A stretch of DNA of 64,000 nucleotides from Tenacibaculum larymnensis (GCF_028829235.1 NZ_JAIWJY010000006.1:178371-242370), one strand, 5' to 3'. Shown: positions 42,539 to 54,309, counted from the stretch's first letter. Notes: a model not told the origin generated them from the letters alone. Program-made: numbers and translations.

Positions 42539-42907
42539 TTACATAAGCATTCGTTTTACCCTTATCACTAACTCATTAGGCATTAATGGTTTTACCATAA
42601 AATCATTAGCACCTAAATTAAACGCTTGCGTTACCATTTCTTCTTGACCTGAAGCCGAAAAAACAAGAATAGGGACATCCATTTTTAATACATTTCTAAC
42701 ATGACTTATAACTTCCAAACCAGAAAGGTAATCCATCATTATATCTGTTAAAATCAAATCAGGTTGATGAGCTTCTATGAGTTCAATTGCCTTTTTTCCA
42801 TCTTCAGCAACAAACAACTCATAACCTTCCTTTTCTAATTTCAATTTAATTAATAATAAAAACACTGAGTTATCCTCAGCTATAACAATTTTCTTTTCCT
42901 TGCTCAT
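42539..42907 (-). CDS. Single-domain response regulator
   Basis: 122 residues, receiver domain only: acidic pair EDNSV, acceptor Asp in LILTDIMMDYLSG, and Lys in MVKPLMP. No output domain, so it acts by protein contact, most simply on the HEAT protein or synthase downstream in the same operon. Divergent from the Hpt/kinase genes that could phosphorylate it. Confidence 0.9.
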   Translation of the reverse strand: MSKEKKIVIAEDNSVFLLLIKLKLEKEGYELFVAEDGKKAIELIEAHQPDLILTDIMMDYLSGLEVISHVRNVLKMDVPILVFSASGQEEMVTQAFNLGANDFMVKPLMPNELVIRVKRMLM

Positions 42908-42965
42908 TAAATTATTATTTACATACTTTTTTTACTAATTTTATAGAAAAATCACACTTAATACT

Positions 42966-42973
42966 CAAATATA
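42966..42973 (-). promoter_or_regulatory. Candidate -7 element of the polysaccharide operon
   Basis: CAAATATA on the plus strand, i.e. TATATTTG on the minus strand, matching TAnnTTTG 58 nt before the response-regulator start. Confidence 0.4.
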
Positions 42974-43039
42974 ACAAAAATATGCTAGTTTAACTACTTA
43001 ATTACCTGTAATAAAACTGTGTTTAAAAAACTGTCCCCC

Positions 43040-43420
43040 ATGTTAAAAAACAATTGTTTTCATAGCGAAATTGTTGATTTAGATTTTCTAAATAGGAATC
43101 TTTCTGATGATATTGACTTGTATGTTGAAATGATTTCTGTCTTCTTAACAGAAAGTAAAAAGAAAATTGCTACTCTAAAAAAAGCTAGTGATGAAGAAGA
43201 TTTTACTTTAATTAAAGAAGTTGCTCATTTTTTAAAGTCTTCCTTTACCATTATGGGGCTAAAATCTAAAAATTTGCTTATTGAAATTGAAGAATTAAGC
43301 TCACAATCAAAAGATATTAAACGAATAAAACTGCTTATAAATTCAGTTATAGATAATTATCACGAAAGCATTATTGAGTATGAGAGAATGCTCTCTTGCT
43401 TTTCTAAAAACAATAATTAA
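43040..43420 (+). CDS. Hpt-domain phosphotransfer protein
   Basis: 126 residues from the ATG (a GTG at 43019 would add seven). Four-helix Hpt pattern with the phospho-His in VAHFLKSSFTIMGL. Acts as a relay between a hybrid kinase and stand-alone regulators. First gene of the plus-strand set Hpt-kinase-regulator. Confidence 0.82.
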   Translation: MLKNNCFHSEIVDLDFLNRNLSDDIDLYVEMISVFLTESKKKIATLKKASDEEDFTLIKEVAHFLKSSFTIMGLKSKNLLIEIEELSSQSKDIKRIKLLINSVIDNYHESIIEYERMLSCFSKNNN

Positions 43421-43444
43421 CCTACTTACAGAGTCCCTCACTAC

Positions 43445-45391
43445 ATGAAATCACAAAAACTTAAGTACATAAGTTACTTGTTCACATATTTAGTTTTGTT
43501 TTTTAGTCTTTTGACTATGCTCGAGTGGTTTTTTCATAAACAACTCGTATTTACAATTAATAAAAATGGGGCTACAACTAAGTTTAATACTGCCTTATTA
43601 TTTTTTCTATCTATAATAAGTTTAATTATTTGTAGAATAAAACAACGCGAATACAGAAAACCTTTCTTTATTCTAACATACACCATACTATTTATTAGTA
43701 CTTTAACTCTTATAGAATATATTTTTAGGATTAACTTATATATAGACAACCTATTTGTAAAAGATACTTTTACAGCAGTTAACCCAGGAAGAATGTCTGA
43801 AGCTACAGCAGTATGTTTTATTTTCTTTTCTATTGGACTTACAGGTCTAAAATCAACCAATAGAGCTTATATAGCAACTACTCAACATGTTGCCCTTGTA
43901 ACCTCTGTTGTTTCGTTAATTAGTATCCTTTATTTTATTTTAGGAATCCCGATGGAATCAAAAATTGGTTTCTTCAGAACCATGTCTATCCAAACAGCAG
44001 TATCTTTTATTTTTATTTCATTTTTATTAGTATTTAAATCGTATAACATTGGGTTTAAAGAAACTATTTTAGGAAACAGCGATGGTAGCAAATCTCTTCA
44101 AAGACTACTACCTTTTATTATTCTTATTCCTTTTTTCTTGAGCTTTTTAATGTTAACCCTAATAAATGAAAATATTATTGGAGCACAATCTGGTATCATT
44201 GTATACACTTTAGTACTTATTCTTTCTGGTTTTTTATATACTTACATTATATCTATAGGGTTAAATAAATCTGACTATCTAAGAAGGGTATTAGAAAAGA
44301 GTCTAATTCATAAAAACTCAGAATTATTACAGTTTAAAGAAGCTTTAGATAAAATAGCTATTGTTGCTATTACAGATGAAAACACATTTATTAAATATGT
44401 AAACGATAAGTTTTGTGAAATTTCTAAATATTCTAGAGAAGAAATCCTAGGGCACACAAATGAAATTGTTCGTTCAGATTACCATCCAGACTCATTTTTT
44501 ACAGAAGCTTGGTTAACAGTGTCCTCAGGAAAACCATGGTTTGGAGAAGTAAAAAATAGAGCTAAAGACGGTTCGTTGTATTGGACAGAAACTGCCATTG
44601 TTCCTTTGAAGAAAAGAACTGACTATATTAGAGAGTATATGGCTATTCAGTTAGATATTACAAAGCGTAAAGAAGCCGAAGAATTACTTGCTTCTAAATA
44701 TGTAAAAACCTTAGAGCAAAAAAATCAAGAGTTAGAGCAATTTAGCTATATTACTTCTCACGATTTACAGGAACCTTTAAGAACTATTGCTGCTTTTTCT
44801 GACATACTTTATGAAGAATACAACAATCAATTAGACGACAATGCTAAACAACTTTTTCTTTTTATAAAAAAAGCAACTAGTAGAATGAGTAGTTTAATTA
44901 AAAACTTATTAGATTATTCTAGGTTAGGTCGTCAAAGAGAAATATCTAAAGTAAACTGTAATCTTCTGGTTAGTGATATTATAGAAGACTTAAACAGTAG
45001 CATTAAACAAAACAAAGCAACTATAGAATATAGTGATTTACCCATTATTGACGCTTATCCAACAGAACTTAGGTTATTATTTCAGAACCTTATTAGTAAT
45101 GCTATAAAATTTTCTAAAAAAGATATTCCTCCTGAAGTTTCAATTAGAGCAAAAAAGAAAGACCATGCATGGAAATTCTATGTAAAAGACAATGGTATTG
45201 GAATACCTGAGCAATTTCAAAAAAAGATTTTTTCAATCTTTCAACGCCTACATTCAGAAAATGAATATGAAGGTACCGGAATTGGTCTTGCACATTGCCA
45301 TAAGATAGTAGGAATGCATGGAGGAGAAATCGGAGTTAAGTCTAAACTAGGAAAAGGTAGTACCTTTTTCTTTACAATACCAAACCAATAA
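43445..45391 (+). CDS. PAS-domain membrane histidine kinase
   Basis: 648 residues. About seven N-terminal membrane helices (to 280), a PAS/PAC domain (about 295-410, FKEALDKIAIVAITDENTFIKYV), HisKA with phospho-His in FSYITSHDLQEPLRTI, and an ATPase domain with N box QNLISNAIKFS, DNGIGIPEQ and GTGIGLAHC. Sensor for an unknown signal; partners are the Hpt protein, the regulator 3 nt downstream and probably the divergent regulator at 42539. Confidence 0.92.
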   Translation: MKSQKLKYISYLFTYLVLFFSLLTMLEWFFHKQLVFTINKNGATTKFNTALLFFLSIISLIICRIKQREYRKPFFILTYTILFISTLTLIEYIFRINLYIDNLFVKDTFTAVNPGRMSEATAVCFIFFSIGLTGLKSTNRAYIATTQHVALVTSVVSLISILYFILGIPMESKIGFFRTMSIQTAVSFIFISFLLVFKSYNIGFKETILGNSDGSKSLQRLLPFIILIPFFLSFLMLTLINENIIGAQSGIIVYTLVLILSGFLYTYIISIGLNKSDYLRRVLEKSLIHKNSELLQFKEALDKIAIVAITDENTFIKYVNDKFCEISKYSREEILGHTNEIVRSDYHPDSFFTEAWLTVSSGKPWFGEVKNRAKDGSLYWTETAIVPLKKRTDYIREYMAIQLDITKRKEAEELLASKYVKTLEQKNQELEQFSYITSHDLQEPLRTIAAFSDILYEEYNNQLDDNAKQLFLFIKKATSRMSSLIKNLLDYSRLGRQREISKVNCNLLVSDIIEDLNSSIKQNKATIEYSDLPIIDAYPTELRLLFQNLISNAIKFSKKDIPPEVSIRAKKKDHAWKFYVKDNGIGIPEQFQKKIFSIFQRLHSENEYEGTGIGLAHCHKIVGMHGGEIGVKSKLGKGSTFFFTIPNQ

Positions 45392-45393
45392 TT

Positions 45394-45816
45394 ATGAAAA
45401 AACTACACACTATTTTATTAATCGATGACGATCCTGCAACCAACTTTCTTCATAAGTTAATTATAGAAAAAGAAAACTGTACTGAACATGTTGTATGTAA
45501 ACAAAGTGCTGAAGAAGCTCTTGTATATTTAAAATCTAAAGTTGATGACAAATCTCCTCATCCTGAGCTTATTTTTTTAGATATTAATATGCCTAAAATG
45601 AATGGATGGGATTTCTTAGAAGAGTATAAAAAGTTTGATAAAAATCGACAAGCTAAAAAGATTGTTATTATGCTTACTACATCTTTAGATCCTAATGACA
45701 GAGAAAAAGCTAAATCTATTAATCAAATAAATGAGTTTCAATCAAAACCTTTAACTTCAGATAAACTAAAAAGTATTTTAGCTTCAAATTTTCCAACAAA
45801 ATTTAATCACTCTTAA
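45394..45816 (+). CDS. Single-domain response regulator (Rcp-type)
   Basis: 140 residues, receiver only: LIDDDPATNFLH, acceptor Asp in IFLDINMPKMNGWDF, Lys in FQSKPLTSD. The length and INMPKMNGW motif are typical of Rcp1-like regulators that follow a kinase gene. 2 nt after the kinase gene, so co-translated. Confidence 0.9.
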   Translation: MKKLHTILLIDDDPATNFLHKLIIEKENCTEHVVCKQSAEEALVYLKSKVDDKSPHPELIFLDINMPKMNGWDFLEEYKKFDKNRQAKKIVIMLTTSLDPNDREKAKSINQINEFQSKPLTSDKLKSILASNFPTKFNHS

Positions 45817-45850
45817 AAATAAAAAATCCCAGTTAACAGTTAACTGGGAT
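45817..45850 (-). terminator. Terminator of the peroxiredoxin operon
   Basis: ATCCCAGTTAAC (45826-45837) and GTTAACTGGGAT (45839-45850); read on the minus strand it is followed by a T run. On the plus strand there is no T run, so it may be inefficient for the convergent regulator gene. Confidence 0.8.
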
Positions 45851-45873
45851 CCTATAAAATGTCTTTCTAAAAA

Positions 45874-46131
45874 CTATTGGTCAATTGAACCTAAAACGCG
45901 TTTCATAAAGTTATTTAACGCTTCTTTTTTAGGTGTTCCGTCTTTTATCATTTTATCAACTTCAATTGCTCCGTACATATTAGAGATTAACTCTCCTATT
46001 ACGTCTAATTCTTCGTCTTTTAACGATGGAACCTCAGTTAAAGCTTCAAGAGTTTCAATAGTTTCTAGTACGTAGTCTTGATCGTTTTCTTCAATAAATG
46101 AAGTTAAGTGTTTAATTACAGGTAATTTCAT
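45874..46131 (-). CDS. Small acidic protein (DUF6952-like)
   Basis: 85 residues, helical, begins MKLPVIKHLTSFIEEN and ends KRVLGSIDQ. I recall this family directly downstream of thioredoxin genes in Flavobacteriaceae. Two nt after the thioredoxin gene; function unknown. Confidence 0.7.
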   Translation of the reverse strand: MKLPVIKHLTSFIEENDQDYVLETIETLEALTEVPSLKDEELDVIGELISNMYGAIEVDKMIKDGTPKKEALNNFMKRVLGSIDQ

Positions 46132-46133
46132 AA

Positions 46134-46442
46134 TTAAGCTACTTCGTTTACTAAATCTTTCAACACATCAAACTTGTTAGTTTGAGTTTGATTTACAAAT
46201 TTACCATCAATAAAAGTAGCAAAAGTAGGTAAGTTACTTACATCTGCAAGTTTTCTACTTTCTGGAAACTTCTCTGCGTCAGCTATTACAAAAACCATAT
46301 CTTCATTTTCAGAAGATAATTTTTTAAATTTAGGTTTCATAATACGACAGTTACCACACCAAGTAGCTGAAAACTGTACTACTACTTTTTTATTACCTGC
46401 AACAACCTCTGATAAATTGTCTTGACTCAATTCTTGTACCAT
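46134..46442 (-). CDS. Thioredoxin-like protein
   Basis: 102 residues. Active site WCGNCRIMKP, cis-Pro in NLPTFATFI, no signal peptide, so cytoplasmic. Likely recycles the peroxiredoxin encoded 90 nt upstream on the same strand. Confidence 0.92.
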   Translation of the reverse strand: MVQELSQDNLSEVVAGNKKVVVQFSATWCGNCRIMKPKFKKLSSENEDMVFVIADAEKFPESRKLADVSNLPTFATFIDGKFVNQTQTNKFDVLKDLVNEVA

Positions 46443-46532
46443 AGTTTCTTAATATTATCAATTTCGAAAGGAGCTCGTGCTCGACCCCTTCACTTATCTC
46501 ACACGAACTTGTTTCCTTTCTTAAATTATATT

Positions 46533-47174
46533 TTAGATTGCTGCTAAGTACTCTGCAGTAGCTTTAGCATTTGCTTGCATTGCTTCTTTACCTTCTTCCC
46601 AGTTTGCTGGACAAACCTCACCTTTTTCTTGTACGTGAGTGTAAGCATCAACTAAACGTAAATATTCGTTTACGTTACGACCAACTGGCATGTGGTTGAT
46701 TCCTTCATGGAATACAGTTCCTTCTTCATCAATTAAATATGTAGCTCTATACGTTACGTTATCACCTTCAACTTGTACAGTTCCTGTAGCTTCATCGTAA
46801 GTTTCGTTAGAGATGTCTAAGATACCTAAAATAGATGACAAATTACGATTACTGTCAGCTAATAATGGATAAGTAATACCTTCAATACCTCCGTTGTCTT
46901 TTGATTGGCTTAACCAAGCAAAGTGTACTTCAGGAGTATCACAAGAAGCTCCAATTACAATAGTATTTCTTTTTTCAAATTCTGGTAATGCAGCTTGAAA
47001 AGCGTGTAACTCAGTTGGACAAACGAAAGTAAAGTCTTTCGGATACCAAAATAACAACACTTTTTTCTTGTTTTTAACTGCTTCTTCTAATACATTTAAT
47101 TTAAACGTATCACCCATTTCATTCATTGCATCTACGTTTAAACTTGGGAATTTTTTTCCTACTGCTGTAGCCAT
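46533..47174 (-). CDS. Typical 2-Cys peroxiredoxin (AhpC/Prx1 class)
   Basis: 213 residues. Peroxidatic Cys in FTFVCPTELHAF, resolving Cys in GEVCPANWEEG. Reduces peroxides using the neighbouring thioredoxin. First gene of the operon peroxiredoxin-thioredoxin-DUF6952; divergent from katG. Confidence 0.94.
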   Translation of the reverse strand: MATAVGKKFPSLNVDAMNEMGDTFKLNVLEEAVKNKKKVLLFWYPKDFTFVCPTELHAFQAALPEFEKRNTIVIGASCDTPEVHFAWLSQSKDNGGIEGITYPLLADSNRNLSSILGILDISNETYDEATGTVQVEGDNVTYRATYLIDEEGTVFHEGINHMPVGRNVNEYLRLVDAYTHVQEKGEVCPANWEEGKEAMQANAKATAEYLAAI

Positions 47175-47212
47175 TTTATAATTTTTTATTGATTAATAAT
47201 TTTTTACGAGCA

Positions 47213-47220
47213 CAAATGTA
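47213..47220 (-). promoter_or_regulatory. Candidate -7 element of the peroxiredoxin operon
   Basis: CAAATGTA on the plus strand equals TACATTTG on the minus strand, matching TAnnTTTG, 38 nt before the start codon. Confidence 0.5.
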
Positions 47221-47423
47221 TTTCGTTTCTTATCATTAAAAGAGTGAATCTAAAAATATTTTTTTATTACATTATAAGAATTATCAATACTTCCTAACCA
47301 ACAAAATCAATAAAGCAAATACCGTTTTAAAAGCCAACAACTTACAGAACAAAAAAAACACAGAATAAAAATATATTATACCAAAATAAAAAATATAGAT
47401 AAAAATTATCCATGGTTTTATTG

Positions 47424-47431
47424 TAAATTTG
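47424..47431 (+). promoter_or_regulatory. Candidate -7 element of katG
   Basis: TAAATTTG matches TAnnTTTG, 30 nt before the ATG. No OxyR-type dyad was identified in the 287-nt divergent region. Confidence 0.5.
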
Positions 47432-47443
47432 AACGTATTCTAA

Positions 47444-49660
<2,217 letters not shown>

Positions 49661-49677
49661 TTTAAAAACTAAATCAT

Positions 49678-49710
49678 AAAAAAAGAAGAGCAAAATGCTC
49701 TTCTTTTTTA
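49678..49710. terminator. Bidirectional terminator after katG
   Basis: AAAAAAAGAAGAGC (49678-49691) and GCTCTTCTTTTTT (49697-49709) between convergent katG and NtrC-like genes. Confidence 0.9.
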
Positions 49711-49726
49711 TTTATTACTAGTAATG

Positions 49727-50890
49727 TTATTTACTCGCAAATAGTTTCACGTCATTTTTAGAAACTTCTTTTTCTCCTAAAATAAGTAATCGCTCAACTA
49801 CATTTCGTAACTCACGAATATTCCCTGTCCAATCATATTCTTGTAATAACTTAATAGCATCTTCTGAGAACCCTTTCTTTGACATTCCTTGTTCTTCAGA
49901 AATCTTCTTCGCGAAGAAATCTACTAATAACGGGATATCTTCTCTTCTATCGTTTAATGCAGGAACTTTAATTAAAATCACTGCTAAACGGTGATATAAA
50001 TCTTCACGGAAACGTCCTTCTTCAATCTCCTTCTTTAAATCTTTATTTGTTGCAGCAACTACACGTACATTTACTTTTATATCTTTATCAGACCCTACTC
50101 TTTGAATACGGTTTTCTTGTAATGCTCGTAATACTTTTGCTTGTGCTGACAAACTCATATCTCCTATTTCATCTAAGAAAATAGTTCCTCCATTTGCTGC
50201 TTCAAACTTCCCTGCTCTATCTTTATTAGCCCCTGTAAAACTTCCTTTTACATGTCCAAAAAGCTCACTTTCTATTAACTCAGAAGGAATAGCTGCACAA
50301 TTCACCTCAACCATTGAAGCTTTAGAACGATCAGACTTTTCATGCAACCAATGTGCTACTAATTCTTTTCCTGTTCCATTAGGACCTGTAATTAAAACTC
50401 TAGCATCTGTAGCAGATACTTTTTCAATAATATCTTTAATGTGAGTTATGGCATCACTTTCTCCAATCATTTCATAATTCTTACTCACCTTCTTTTTCAA
50501 ACGCTTGTTTTCTACTACCAACTCCTTTTTATCTAAAGCGTTTCTTACTGTATTAAGCAAACGATTTAAATCTGGCGGTTTAGAAATATAATCAAAGGCT
50601 CCTAAACGCATTGTATTTACTGCAGTATCTAGGTCTCCATGACCAGAAATCATTACCATTGGTATTTCTGGTTTCAACTTTCTGGCTTTTTCTAACACCT
50701 CAACACCATCCATTTTAGGCATCTTAATATCACATAAAACTAAATCATAATCAGTTTTCTTTATCATTTCAATTCCTTGTAAACCATCTTCAGCTTCTTC
50801 TACTTCATAGGAATCATTCTCTTCAGAAATAATTTTTTTTAATACCCTGCGAATTGCAGCTTCATCTTCTATTATTAATATTTTAGCCAT
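49727..50890 (-). CDS. NtrC-family regulator lacking a DNA-binding domain
   Basis: 387 residues. Receiver domain (1-120; Asp in LVLCDIKMPKMDG, Lys in YISKPPD), AAA+ domain with Walker A GPNGTGKE near 167, the sigma-54 contact loop GSFTGA near 217, Walker B GTIFLDEIGD and arginine-finger region FREDLYHRL. It stops at NVVERLLILGEKEVSKND...FASK, just after the AAA+ lid, without the Fis-type helix-turn-helix of usual NtrC (about 450-480 residues). It may activate sigma-54 from solution, as described for some FlgR-type proteins. Confidence 0.9.
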   Translation of the reverse strand: MAKILIIEDEAAIRRVLKKIISEENDSYEVEEAEDGLQGIEMIKKTDYDLVLCDIKMPKMDGVEVLEKARKLKPEIPMVMISGHGDLDTAVNTMRLGAFDYISKPPDLNRLLNTVRNALDKKELVVENKRLKKKVSKNYEMIGESDAITHIKDIIEKVSATDARVLITGPNGTGKELVAHWLHEKSDRSKASMVEVNCAAIPSELIESELFGHVKGSFTGANKDRAGKFEAANGGTIFLDEIGDMSLSAQAKVLRALQENRIQRVGSDKDIKVNVRVVAATNKDLKKEIEEGRFREDLYHRLAVILIKVPALNDRREDIPLLVDFFAKKISEEQGMSKKGFSEDAIKLLQEYDWTGNIRELRNVVERLLILGEKEVSKNDVKLFASK

Positions 50891-50948
50891 GCTTTATTTT
50901 ATTCTTTTAATATTTCCTCTAAAGGGCAACAATTAAGCCACTATTACT

Positions 50949-51788
50949 TTACTCTTTAATAATATGTATATCTCTTTGAGGAAATGGGATACTAATATTG
51001 TGTTCTCTAAACAGTTCGTCTATTCTAAATCGTATATCACTTTTAGGTATAGCTGCTTGAAAACTATCGTTTAATGTAAAAATCAATTTAAAGTTTAAAG
51101 AGCTATCTCCAAAATTTTCAAAGAGCACTAACGGAGCAGGATGTTGATACACCTTTGAATGTTCGTTAGCCGCTTGCATTAACAGTTTTTTTACCAAAGC
51201 TACATCACTTCCATATGCTACACCTACCGTTACACTTTCTCTTGTTGTTGTACCATTTTGAGTCCAGTTATATAAGCTATTAGATAAATATTTATGATTA
51301 GGTATTACCAATACTTTGTTATCAATAGTAACAGCTCTAGTGGTTCTTAGTTTTATTTCCTCTACTCTACCAACTTTGTCATCTAACTCTATAATATCAC
51401 CAACATGAACACTTTTATCAAGGATAATGAAAATTCCAGAAATTATGTCTTGAAAAAAAGTCTGTAATGCTAAACCAATACCAATTAATAAAGCTGAAGA
51501 CGCTACTAAAATTGCACTCAAATTAACTCCTGCTGAACTTAAAGCTATTGAAAAGACAACTACATAAGCTAACCAGCTGGTAAAAGAGAAAATAGTATCA
51601 AACTTATTCTTGTCTTCTTGTTCTAGTTTACTTTTAGCTAGTTTTTTTAAGTACTTCAGTAAAATTTTCACAAGAATTAAACCAAGTATCAAGAACAAAA
51701 CTGTCTTTATTGTAATATCTATTTCTTTCCCTCCTACTGGGATTCTAAGGTTTAGAAAATCGGTTACTTCTTTTATTAATTCTTTCAT
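50949..51788 (-). CDS. MscS-family small-conductance mechanosensitive channel
   Basis: 279 residues. Three membrane helices (about 24-45, 67-85, 93-120) with the pore helix ALLIGIGLALQTFFQDIISG and the beta domain GRVEEIKLRTTRAVTIDNKVLVIPN. Releases solutes on hypo-osmotic shock. Confidence 0.92.
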   Translation of the reverse strand: MKELIKEVTDFLNLRIPVGGKEIDITIKTVLFLILGLILVKILLKYLKKLAKSKLEQEDKNKFDTIFSFTSWLAYVVVFSIALSSAGVNLSAILVASSALLIGIGLALQTFFQDIISGIFIILDKSVHVGDIIELDDKVGRVEEIKLRTTRAVTIDNKVLVIPNHKYLSNSLYNWTQNGTTTRESVTVGVAYGSDVALVKKLLMQAANEHSKVYQHPAPLVLFENFGDSSLNFKLIFTLNDSFQAAIPKSDIRFRIDELFREHNISIPFPQRDIHIIKE

Positions 51789-51877
51789 CTACTAGTTCTT
51801 ATTGTTTTTATTCATCAGATTCGTTTCACTATTAAACTCTTTAGAATAATATTTATTAAGTTAACTTAAAGATTTAA

Positions 51878-53200
51878 TTATCCATTATAACGAATCCACT
51901 TCCATAAGTCTTTGTAGGTTGGCTTTTTACCGTACATTAAAATACCCACGCGATAAATTTTTGCAGCAATCCATACAATCACCATAAAAGTAAGAATTAA
52001 TAGCAACATAGAAATAGCTATTTCCCACCAAGCTACTCCAAATGGAATTCTCATTAACATAACGATTGGTGACGTAAATGGTATATATGAGAATATTACT
52101 GAAACCGGACCATGAGGATCATTAATTACCGTTGCAAAACCTACATATACTGCTAAAATTAACGGTAACATAATAGGCATCATAAATTGTTGCGTATCCG
52201 TTTCGTTATCCACTGCTGCTCCTACCGCTGCAAACAAAGAACTATACAACATATATCCTCCTAAGAAGTAGAAAATGAATAAGAAGAACATTTTTACTAA
52301 AGGCAATCTGAAAATTTCTTGCACAATCATTTCACCTTTATTGGTTGCTGTTTGCTGAATAGCTTCCATTTGTTCTGGTGATACTTTTGCTGACTGCATT
52401 TCCATCATATCAACTCCAAAGAAAGAAGATGCTACTAGGCTAAACACTAAAAACAAAATTCCCCAAATAAAGAATTGTAACAATCCAGCTGAAGCATTTC
52501 CAATAATCTTTCCTAACATTAATTGAAAAGGTTTTACTGAAGAAACAATTACCTCAATAATTCTACTTGTTTTTTCTTCAATTACGCTACGCATTACCGA
52601 TGTACCATAAATCATTACAAACATCATTAACAAATATCCTGCAATAGCTCCCACTCCTATCTTCAATCCATTAATTAACTTTGATGATTTCTCACCAGAG
52701 AAGTTCAACATTTTTATTTCTGAAGCTATTTTTGATTCTTCAATGTGTGCAATATCAATTCCAAAGCTTGTTAGTTTTTTATGACGTAACTCCTTATCTA
52801 TTTTATCCTCTAAACTTTCCATGATAGACATACTTGGCGAATCTTTCGAGAAAAACTCAATCGATTTTGCCAACATTTCTAAACTATCTTGTTTTGGAAT
52901 ATATAAAGCCCCGTAATAATCACCATCTTCTACCTTCTTTTTAGAATCTTCAATTCCTAAAGCAGTAAAATCCTCGTACTTTACTGTTTTTGAATCTTTA
53001 AAAACATCTTTAGAGAACATTCCAGACTCATCAACATATACTATCTTCTTAACCTTTTCATCGTTCTTCTTCATTAAGAAAAACACTAAAGCCCCCATAC
53101 CAATCATTAACAGTGGACTTAAAAAAGTCATAACGATAAACGACTTATTTCTAACCTTAGCAATAAACTCGCGTTCTATAATTAATCGTAATCTTTTCAT
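51878..53200 (-). CDS. ABC-2 type permease (NatB-like)
   Basis: 440 residues. N-terminal helix after RLRLIIEREFIAKVRNKSFIVMTFLSPLL, a periplasmic domain to about 180, then five or six helices (VSSVKPFQLMLGKIIGNAS). Pairs with the ATPase gene 3 nt upstream. Substrate not known. Confidence 0.88.
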   Translation of the reverse strand: MKRLRLIIEREFIAKVRNKSFIVMTFLSPLLMIGMGALVFFLMKKNDEKVKKIVYVDESGMFSKDVFKDSKTVKYEDFTALGIEDSKKKVEDGDYYGALYIPKQDSLEMLAKSIEFFSKDSPSMSIMESLEDKIDKELRHKKLTSFGIDIAHIEESKIASEIKMLNFSGEKSSKLINGLKIGVGAIAGYLLMMFVMIYGTSVMRSVIEEKTSRIIEVIVSSVKPFQLMLGKIIGNASAGLLQFFIWGILFLVFSLVASSFFGVDMMEMQSAKVSPEQMEAIQQTATNKGEMIVQEIFRLPLVKMFFLFIFYFLGGYMLYSSLFAAVGAAVDNETDTQQFMMPIMLPLILAVYVGFATVINDPHGPVSVIFSYIPFTSPIVMLMRIPFGVAWWEIAISMLLLILTFMVIVWIAAKIYRVGILMYGKKPTYKDLWKWIRYNG

Positions 53201-53203
53201 TGC

Positions 53204-54133
53204 TTAACTGTTTTTATGGATTGCTTGAATAAAAATATCATTAGCACTTGGCACTAACTCTACAAAATGCTGTACTTGACCTTGGTTGGTTAAATACGAT
53301 AGTAAATCGTTTGGAGAGCTTCCGTTAGTAAGTTTTACATTTAACTTTAACCCTTCATTTAACAATTTAAAATCTGCTGGTAAAACCTCAAAGTTTTCTT
53401 TTAGCTTTTGCTCCACTTCTTTTGAATTAGAAGTAGCTAATCCAACCTGAAAAGTATTTGTTCTAAACTCCTTTTTAATATCTTCTAGCTTACCATCTAA
53501 AATTTTATTCGACTTGTTAATCAACGCTATATAATCACACATTTCCTCAACAGACTCCATTCTATGGGTAGAAAAAATAATGGTAGCTCCTTCATCTCTC
53601 AACTGTAAAATTTCTTTTGCTATTAGTTGGGCATTAATAGGATCGAAACCAGAAAAAGGCTCATCAAAAATTAATAATTTAGGCTGATGTAGTACCGTTA
53701 CTATAAACTGTACCTTCTGCGCCATTCCTTTAGATAACTCTTCAATCTTTTTATTCCACCAAGCACCTATATCAAATTTATCAAACCAATATTTCAATCG
53801 TTTTTTAGCTTCTGATTTACTCAACCCTTTTAATTGAGCAAGGTATAATGCCTGCTCTCCTACCTTCATACTCTTATACAACCCTCTTTCTTCTGGTAAG
53901 TAACCTATATGCTCTATATGGTTTGGAGCTAACTTTTCTCCGTCTAATATAATTTCACCTGCATCAGGCATTGTAATTTGATTGATAATTCTAATAAGCG
54001 AGGTTTTTCCTGCGCCATTAGGACCTAACAAACCAAAAACACTTCCTTTAGGTATGTGCATTGACACATTATTTAATGCAGTATAATCGCCATAACGCTT
54101 TACCACATTGTTAATTTCTAATAAATTGTTCAT
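53204..54133 (-). CDS. ABC transporter ATPase (NatA-like)
   Basis: 309 residues. Walker A GPNGAGKTSL, signature LSKGMAQKVQF, Walker B LLIFDEPFSGFDP, H-loop STHRMES, then a DUF4162-type C-terminal extension (NTFQVGLATSNSKEVEQKL). Drives the permease encoded next. Confidence 0.93.
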   Translation of the reverse strand: MNNLLEINNVVKRYGDYTALNNVSMHIPKGSVFGLLGPNGAGKTSLIRIINQITMPDAGEIILDGEKLAPNHIEHIGYLPEERGLYKSMKVGEQALYLAQLKGLSKSEAKKRLKYWFDKFDIGAWWNKKIEELSKGMAQKVQFIVTVLHQPKLLIFDEPFSGFDPINAQLIAKEILQLRDEGATIIFSTHRMESVEEMCDYIALINKSNKILDGKLEDIKKEFRTNTFQVGLATSNSKEVEQKLKENFEVLPADFKLLNEGLKLNVKLTNGSSPNDLLSYLTNQGQVQHFVELVPSANDIFIQAIHKNS

Positions 54134-54179
54134 AGATTTTATAGTTGATTAATTACCGCTTATTGAAAAACAGCAGTGA

Positions 54180-54187
54180 CAAACTTA
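54180..54187 (-). promoter_or_regulatory. Candidate -7 element of the ABC exporter genes
   Basis: CAAACTTA on the plus strand equals TAAGTTTG on the minus strand, 46 nt before the ATPase start. Confidence 0.45.
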
Positions 54188-54256
54188 CATATTTTTATAC
54201 TCAATTAGTATACGGTTCTCTCCAAACGTTACAAGATTAATTTTTTGTTAATTTTA

Positions 54257-54270
54257 TTATGCATGCATAA
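54257..54270. promoter_or_regulatory. Palindromic operator 1 for the MarR regulator
   Basis: TTATGCATGCATAA is a perfect 14-bp palindrome. A second copy lies 29 bp downstream (centre to centre), the kind of pair a MarR dimer binds. Confidence 0.6.
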
Positions 54271-54285
54271 CTTTTTTGCAAAATA

Positions 54286-54299
54286 CTATGCATGCATAA
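54286..54299. promoter_or_regulatory. Palindromic operator 2 for the MarR regulator
   Basis: CTATGCATGCATAA; the inner 12 bp (54287-54298) are palindromic. It covers the place where the -33 contact of the downstream promoter should be, so binding would repress. Confidence 0.6.
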
Positions 54300-54309
54300 T
54301 AAAATTTTA

